Below are positions 8,201 to 10,963 of a stretch of 10,963 nt of DNA, piece after piece; the first letter of the stretch is position 1; each line of letters begins with the position of its first letter. The stretch comes from Chryseobacterium gleum (GTDB lineage: Bacteria; Bacteroidota; Bacteroidia; Flavobacteriales_D; Sanyastnellaceae). The DNA is taken from assembly GCA_945878835.1 (NCBI GenBank), contig CAMCUG010000031.1, forward strand, positions 1 to 10,963, in the 5' to 3' direction. Below the pieces are notes generated by a model. The model worked only from the letters and a program-made list of their open reading frames with translations, had not been told where the DNA came from and did not search any database. A program made the translations under genes and the position numbers.

Positions 8201-8342
8201 TAAACAAAACCGACTGATCTAGTTGGCCTTTTTCATTTTTTACTTGCCCTTTATTCTCAATGAAAAAAGAAATGTTTGCTAACGCGAAGTTGCAAGTGAG
8301 CGTAAGAATAGCTGAAAGGAATAGCGTGTATAAAGTTTTCAT
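5205..8342 (-). CDS. Secreted SBBP-type seven-repeat propeller protein with Ig-like modules and T9SS type A sorting domain
   Basis: The 1045-residue exported protein has a signal peptide ending ALA after residue 22. An N-terminal domain (about 24-222) begins FFIENKGQV, a signature of the domain that precedes SBBP propellers in Bacteroidota. Residues 226-666 hold seven units of 62-64 residues built on W-x-x-Y-x-GG, a central G-x-Y-x-x-G strand and GG-x-x-D-x-F. Four Ig-like modules follow (about 667-738, 739-811, 812-886, 887-958); the last two share G-x-P-x-GG-x-Y and end NGCTN. The C-terminus (about 970-1045) has YPNPTEG, YDLSGR and NGQYLLRF, the type A T9SS sorting domain that is cleaved as the protein crosses the outer membrane. 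No catalytic motif is visible, so an adhesive or surface-binding role is more likely than an enzymatic one. Start codon, frame and ends are intact. It shares a promoter-like motif with the downstream lipoprotein gene. Confidence 0.93.
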   Translation of the reverse strand: MKTLYTLFLSAILTLTCNFALANISFFIENKGQVKNEKGQLDQSVLFTYATSEMDVFVRKSGLTYQFKRYNNDGVYAERLDVNWKGCSAGSVAKGLQELGYTENYYVDGKLNAANAFQEVRLSNIYPGVDWRMYITEAGLKYEFIAESGQAAKQISMQVEGAEELEKRSNGSIQIKGEMGQVNDAKPVYFNQEKSIEGNFIVRGNSIQFEIPSNTVGEIVLDPEVIWTSYYGGAGLDDSRGIYTDTNGDYYLTGATNSTTFISYLGYQGLLGGSNDVYVVKFNSLNQRLWATYYGRTGSDVGNDIVVDPYGGIYVAGSTSSMSAFAVNSQQTVYGGGPKDGFVLKLFPDGTLEWCSYYGGSGDEQLTSLSVGFQGEVYFIGETSSTDLIALDALQSAYGGGASDFYLGMIDPGGFLLRYTYFGGTGAELAGDLVATSDFNLYFTGTTSSPAGMAAGGAQNTYGGGAYDGFFAKINGGNLIEWASYIGGASEDRAEAIHVAGDQLYIVGKSGSISGISTPGAAQVFNGGGSFDGFLASYMIDGMVNWKTYYGGSGNESLWGVTTDAAGSVFITGNSTSSNLGDNGFQNANGGLTDIVFAGYSIDGPRYWSSYLGGSADESVSDLVINSDQEMYFAGSSASSNLAVGGYEATNNGGGEAFFGKLKNCDYPYLTVHITGDTIFCDGKSAILCAGGADHFLWSTGDTTAAIEVDTPMVVYLIGTNTPGCSTRSDDYTFTVLPQPTITIAADGPLTFCGNVSVNLTATGGLGYEWNSGPLAETINVTESGNYSCTGINEYGCEGSSNQLSVEVFDLPQVAMGLSTDSICISADPVGIVGLPLGGTYIGDGIVGNSIDPTVAGGGAHQVYYTYTDSNGCTNTSDVFDYFVLFEPTVLFLSQDTVMAGDPPVEMTGIPSGGYYTGFGVSGNLFYPELVAPGFYQVTYNYVDDNGCTNRDTQVIYVCCVGIDEATASEPKLYPNPTEGVLNFTLGTHSARAYRIYDLSGRVVQQENLFLEQSSLNVTNLANGQYLLRFSGDGVFIPIPFSVSK
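6345..7667 (-). repeat. Seven in-frame SBBP-like repeats (predicted propeller blades)
   Basis: The repeat phase is marked by W227, W290, W354, R418, W482, W546 and W608, giving spacings of 63, 64, 64, 64, 64 and 62 residues. Each unit continues as S/T-Y-x-GG and ends near an N/Y-GG-x-x-D-x-F segment. Unit 4 has Arg in place of the first Trp (LLRYTYFGG). The regular length and the count of seven fit one closed seven-bladed beta-propeller. The DNA of the units has diverged, so recent expansion is unlikely. Confidence 0.85.
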
Positions 8343-8359
8343 ACGAAAGTATATTCGGT

Positions 8360-8388
8360 GTTACGCTAAAGTAGAAATTAGGTTACAC
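8360..8388 (-). promoter_or_regulatory. ECF-sigma-like promoter motif before the T9SS substrate gene
   Basis: On the minus strand, GTGTAACC (8388-8381) is separated by 16 nt from GTAAC (8364-8360), 17 nt before the ATG at 8342. It matches the motif before the lipoprotein gene in both halves, with spacers differing by one base. The two halves also form a near dyad (GGTGTAAC against GTAACACC, seven of eight pairs), so binding by a dimeric repressor or activator is an alternative reading. Confidence 0.42.
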
Positions 8389-8430
8389 CAAACGCGAACG
8401 CTCATTCGAACCTTACAAACGATGCAATGT

Positions 8431-8505
8431 TAACTCTTCCATTTATCGCGTAGCGTCATCCCGAAGGGCCATCCACGAAGTGGTTATCGCAAAGCGTGAG
8501 AGTTA
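8431..8505. repeat. Intergenic tandem mini-hairpin element overlapping the rodA stop
   Basis: Outer arms taactct (8431-8437) and agagtta (8499-8505) are a perfect 7-bp inverted repeat. Between them lie four tiny palindromes with 3-nt loops: cgc-gta-gcg (8447-8455), ccc-gaa-ggg (8460-8468), ccac-gaa-gtgg (8473-8483) and cgc-aaa-gcg (8488-8496). Their centres are 13-14 nt apart, and the 4-nt spacers between them are tcat, ccat and ttat. The first and last units are near copies (ttatcgc, two variable bases, agcgt). The right outer arm contains the rodA stop codon. It looks like a REP-like intergenic repeat able to fold on either strand; it may also help end or stabilise mrdA-rodA mRNA. I know of no named family for it. 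Confidence 0.72.
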
Positions 8506-9825
8506 TCTAAATACACTCAATCGCTCCGCATCAAGGCGAATCATAATAAACAACAGAATGGTAAACGCCATAAGCGAAGATCCGCCGTAACTAAAGAAGG
8601 GCAGGGGAATACCAATAATAGGCGCTAGACCGAGCACCATTCCAATGTTAATGAGTAGGTGCATGAATATGATTGCTGCTACGCAATAGCCATACACCCT
8701 AGAAAATTGAGAACGCTGCCGTTCTGCCAATACCACCAATCGGTATATAAGGGTGAAGAACATAAGAATTACAGTTACACTTCCAAGGAATCCCCACTCT
8801 TCTGCGACTGCACTAAAAATAAAGTCGGTCCATTGCTCAGGCACGTAATTATTTTGGGTCATTGGTCCTTGATGAAACCCTCTTCCAATTAACCCCCCGG
8901 AACCTACGGTAATTTTCGCCATCTCGGAATTGTAGGTCGCGTCTTGTCGTTCAACCGGAAGTGAAAGCATCACATAAATACGCTCTTTGTGGTGCTTTTC
9001 AAGCACGTTGTCTACGATGTAGTTAATCGAAAAAGCTAGACTCGACGCTAGCACCGTCGAGATGACAACCACAGAATAAAGCATTCTTCTTGATCGTGGG
9101 ACAACAAAATTTCGAACGAAAATCAAAGCAAAAATTGATACCCCGAAGAGGAAAATAATAAAAGTCCAAACAGAACTCATCTCTCCGAAATAAGGGTAAG
9201 TCGTTCTTCCCGCGCCAATAACAATACTTAACGTTCCAATGACCACACTGGCAAATCCTGCGATAAGGACATTCCCCGACATTCCTTCGCGATACATTAC
9301 TAAAATAAAGGCAAGAAACGTTAACAATGAACCCACGTCGGGCTGAAGCAAAATCAAAAACGCCGGTAATCCAATGATTGCAAAAGCCTGAATACGCATT
9401 CGCAAATTCTTCAACTGCAACCCGGAGCTGGAAATAAATTTTGACAGAAATAGCCCGACGCCGATCTTAGAAAATTCACTCGGTTGAATTCCAAAATCGC
9501 CAATACCAAACCACGCCCTCGCGCCATTTACTTCCTTTCCAACAACCAATACGAGCATGAGCAAAAGCACAAAAAAGAAGTAAATGTAAACCGCTAGTTT
9601 ATTGAATACCTCCGCATCTAAATAAAGGATGACTACAATTAAAAAAACACATGCTCCTATCCATACCAACTGTTTTCCGTACTCTTCGGAAAACGTAAAC
9701 GGACTGGGCAATAGCGGATTAAACGCAGCGCTATAAATAGAAAGCCATCCGAACAAAACCAACGTGCCGTAGAGCGCAATAGTGCCCCAATCGAGTTGTA
9801 AGTCCTGCTTCCCTGACGCTGCCAT
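8503..9825 (-). CDS. rodA: SEDS peptidoglycan glycosyltransferase RodA
   Basis: RodA polymerises lipid II into glycan strands during cell elongation and works with PBP2 in the inner membrane. The 440-residue polytopic protein carries the SEDS landmarks: NGARAWFGIG followed by QPSEFSK (100-120), LLQPDVGS with the conserved Asp163, HKERIYVML, GSGGLIGRGF, QWTDFIFSAVAEEWGF (331-346) and the C-terminal IGIPLPFFSYGGSS (404-417). It is longer than the roughly 370-residue E. coli protein. Most of the extra length lies between QPDVGS and HKERI, where two more hydrophobic segments appear (about 217-238 and 247-270). The ATG at 9825 shares its A with the stop of mrdA (TAATG), so translation is probably coupled. 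The stop falls in the arm of the mini-hairpin element. Membrane segments were judged by eye. Confidence 0.97.
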   Translation of the reverse strand: MAASGKQDLQLDWGTIALYGTLVLFGWLSIYSAAFNPLLPSPFTFSEEYGKQLVWIGACVFLIVVILYLDAEVFNKLAVYIYFFFVLLLMLVLVVGKEVNGARAWFGIGDFGIQPSEFSKIGVGLFLSKFISSSGLQLKNLRMRIQAFAIIGLPAFLILLQPDVGSLLTFLAFILVMYREGMSGNVLIAGFASVVIGTLSIVIGAGRTTYPYFGEMSSVWTFIIFLFGVSIFALIFVRNFVVPRSRRMLYSVVVISTVLASSLAFSINYIVDNVLEKHHKERIYVMLSLPVERQDATYNSEMAKITVGSGGLIGRGFHQGPMTQNNYVPEQWTDFIFSAVAEEWGFLGSVTVILMFFTLIYRLVVLAERQRSQFSRVYGYCVAAIIFMHLLINIGMVLGLAPIIGIPLPFFSYGGSSLMAFTILLFIMIRLDAERLSVFR

Positions 9826-10963
9826 TAGTTCAAAATTTTCGCGTTCATGATTAATTCTTCTCGTCCCTTGTTCGTGGTTCCTCCCTTCAAATACTTTTCA
9901 ATCATTAAACTTGAAATAGGGGCGGCCCACGTTCCGCCAAATCCTGCGTATTCAACATAAACAGCCAATGCAATTTTCGGATTCTCTTTCGGAGCAAAGC
10001 AAACGAACACGCTGTGATCTTCACGAGGTTCGTTTTGAACCGTTCCTGTTTTTCCACAAATAACAATATCAGAAAGCTTAATGCTATTGGCCGTTCCGCC
10101 GGGGCCAACTACTTTTTCCATAGCGTTTACTACGGTTTCAAAATATTCTGGTTTTACCCCAACATCTACCCGCGTTACATATTCGGCACGTGCAGATCCG
10201 TCTCTTCCAATTTGTCTTACAGTGTGCGGGGGAACATAGAAGCCGCGATTTGCAATGATGCAGACGAGATTGCACATTTGAACGGGGTTAATCAACATCT
10301 CACCTTCACCAATTGCAATGGAATAAATGGTTGAAAAATTCCATGCGTCCACACCGTATTTCTTGTTGTAATATTCTGCACTTGGAACATTCCCCTTTTT
10401 CATTCCGGGAAGGTCGCTCCCTAACGTTGAACCGAAACCAAGCTTTCGAATTTGTTCGTTCCAAATTGAAAGGCCAATAGCTGCATCTTTCGCGCGATTG
10501 TTAGGGTCTCTATTCGCTTCAACGACACGCTGCAACACCCCTCTAAAATAGGGGTTGCAGGAATGAACTATCGCCATCTCCAGATCGTCCATGTTATGCG
10601 CCCCGTGACACCCAATAAGCCCTCTATTGCACGCAATGCGAGTGTCTTTTGTTATTGATCCCAGCTGCAAAGCCGTAAGTGATTGCGCCAATTTGAAAAT
10701 AGATCCCGGCCTGTATTGTGCTTGTGTAGCGCGATTGAAAAGCGGCTTCATCGGATCCTTAGCTAAGGCCGAGAAGTTTTGTCCGCGAGCTCTTCCAACC
10801 AACAAATTAGGGTCAAAGGTTGGAGCCGAAACTAGCGCTAAAATTTCTCCTGTTGAGGGTTCAATGGCCACAATACAACCTCGCTTGTTCTGCATTAACT
10901 GCTCACCATATTTCTGCAACTCCGCATCAATGGTTGCATACAAATCCACCCCCTCTTGAGCGG
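9825..10963 (-). CDS. mrdA: Penicillin-binding protein 2, C-terminal transpeptidase part (5' end outside window)
   Basis: PBP2 is the class B transpeptidase that cross-links peptidoglycan made by RodA during elongation. The frame is open to the window edge, so the start is missing; GTG at 10949 is an internal valine within the LYATIDAELQKYG segment that opens transpeptidase domains of this family. About 378 residues are visible. The three penicillin-binding motifs are intact: S-x-x-K as SIFK after YRPG (nucleophile Ser codon 10703-10701), S-x-N as SCN (Ser codon 10562-10560) and KTG in CGKTGTVQN (10052-10044). The N-terminal anchor and dimerisation domain must lie beyond 10963. The one-base overlap with rodA is typical of a tightly coupled elongasome operon; mreC/mreD often lie further upstream, which cannot be seen here. 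Identification as PBP2 rather than PBP3 rests on the rodA linkage and the sequence. Confidence 0.96.
   Translation of the reverse strand, partial: AQEGVDLYATIDAELQKYGEQLMQNKRGCIVAIEPSTGEILALVSAPTFDPNLLVGRARGQNFSALAKDPMKPLFNRATQAQYRPGSIFKLAQSLTALQLGSITKDTRIACNRGLIGCHGAHNMDDLEMAIVHSCNPYFRGVLQRVVEANRDPNNRAKDAAIGLSIWNEQIRKLGFGSTLGSDLPGMKKGNVPSAEYYNKKYGVDAWNFSTIYSIAIGEGEMLINPVQMCNLVCIIANRGFYVPPHTVRQIGRDGSARAEYVTRVDVGVKPEYFETVVNAMEKVVGPGGTANSIKLSDIVICGKTGTVQNEPREDHSVFVCFAPKENPKIALAVYVEYAGFGGTWAAPISSLMIEKYLKGGTTNKGREELIMNAKILN

Overview
The window comes from a member of the Bacteroidota, most likely Flavobacteriales-like. The strongest sign is a large secreted protein with a C-terminal type IX secretion (T9SS) sorting domain. 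CHU_C/SprB-like Ig modules, a Bacteroidota-style REC-SpoIIE phosphatase carrying the Y-A-x-x-x-Q-x-x-x-L-P signature, A/T-rich spacers and little use of Shine-Dalgarno sites agree with this. Every convincing gene lies on the minus strand, so the window reads right to left.

Right edge (10963 to 8503): the 3' part of mrdA (PBP2) overlaps rodA by one base (TAATG). Together they form the transpeptidase/SEDS glycosyltransferase pair of the elongasome. The rodA stop codon sits inside a compact intergenic element (8431-8505) made of four tandem mini-hairpins bounded by 7-bp inverted arms. This is the most unusual non-coding structure here.

Middle (8342 to 4629): a 1045-aa T9SS substrate has a signal peptide, an N-terminal domain of the kind that precedes SBBP repeats, seven regular 62-64-residue SBBP-like units (probably a seven-bladed propeller), four Ig-like modules and a type A sorting domain. 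It is followed by a 165-aa lipoprotein of unknown function. Both start codons are preceded by the same bipartite motif (GTGTAACC, 16-17 nt, GTAA), which resembles an ECF sigma promoter. A good intrinsic terminator (4580-4603) closes this unit.

Left-middle (4516 to 1195): a soluble hybrid histidine kinase (PAS-HisKA-HATPase-REC-HPt) is followed by a REC-coiled coil-SpoIIE phosphatase with a TTG start. Together they encode every phospho-site of a His-Asp-His-Asp relay that could end in PP2C output. A bulged hairpin lies between the two genes.

Left edge (1102 to 1): thyA overlaps a truncated dihydrofolate reductase gene (folA), again as TAATG. This couples dTMP synthesis with recycling of the dihydrofolate it produces.

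No tRNA, rRNA, CRISPR array, transposase or attachment site was recognised. No gene-free stretch exceeds 300 bases. The longest is 160 bases (8343-8502), and it holds the mini-hairpin element and the promoter-like motif. Most of the window is ordinary core genome. The points of interest are the mini-hairpin array, the shared promoter motif of the two exported proteins, the two-gene relay and the enlarged RodA.
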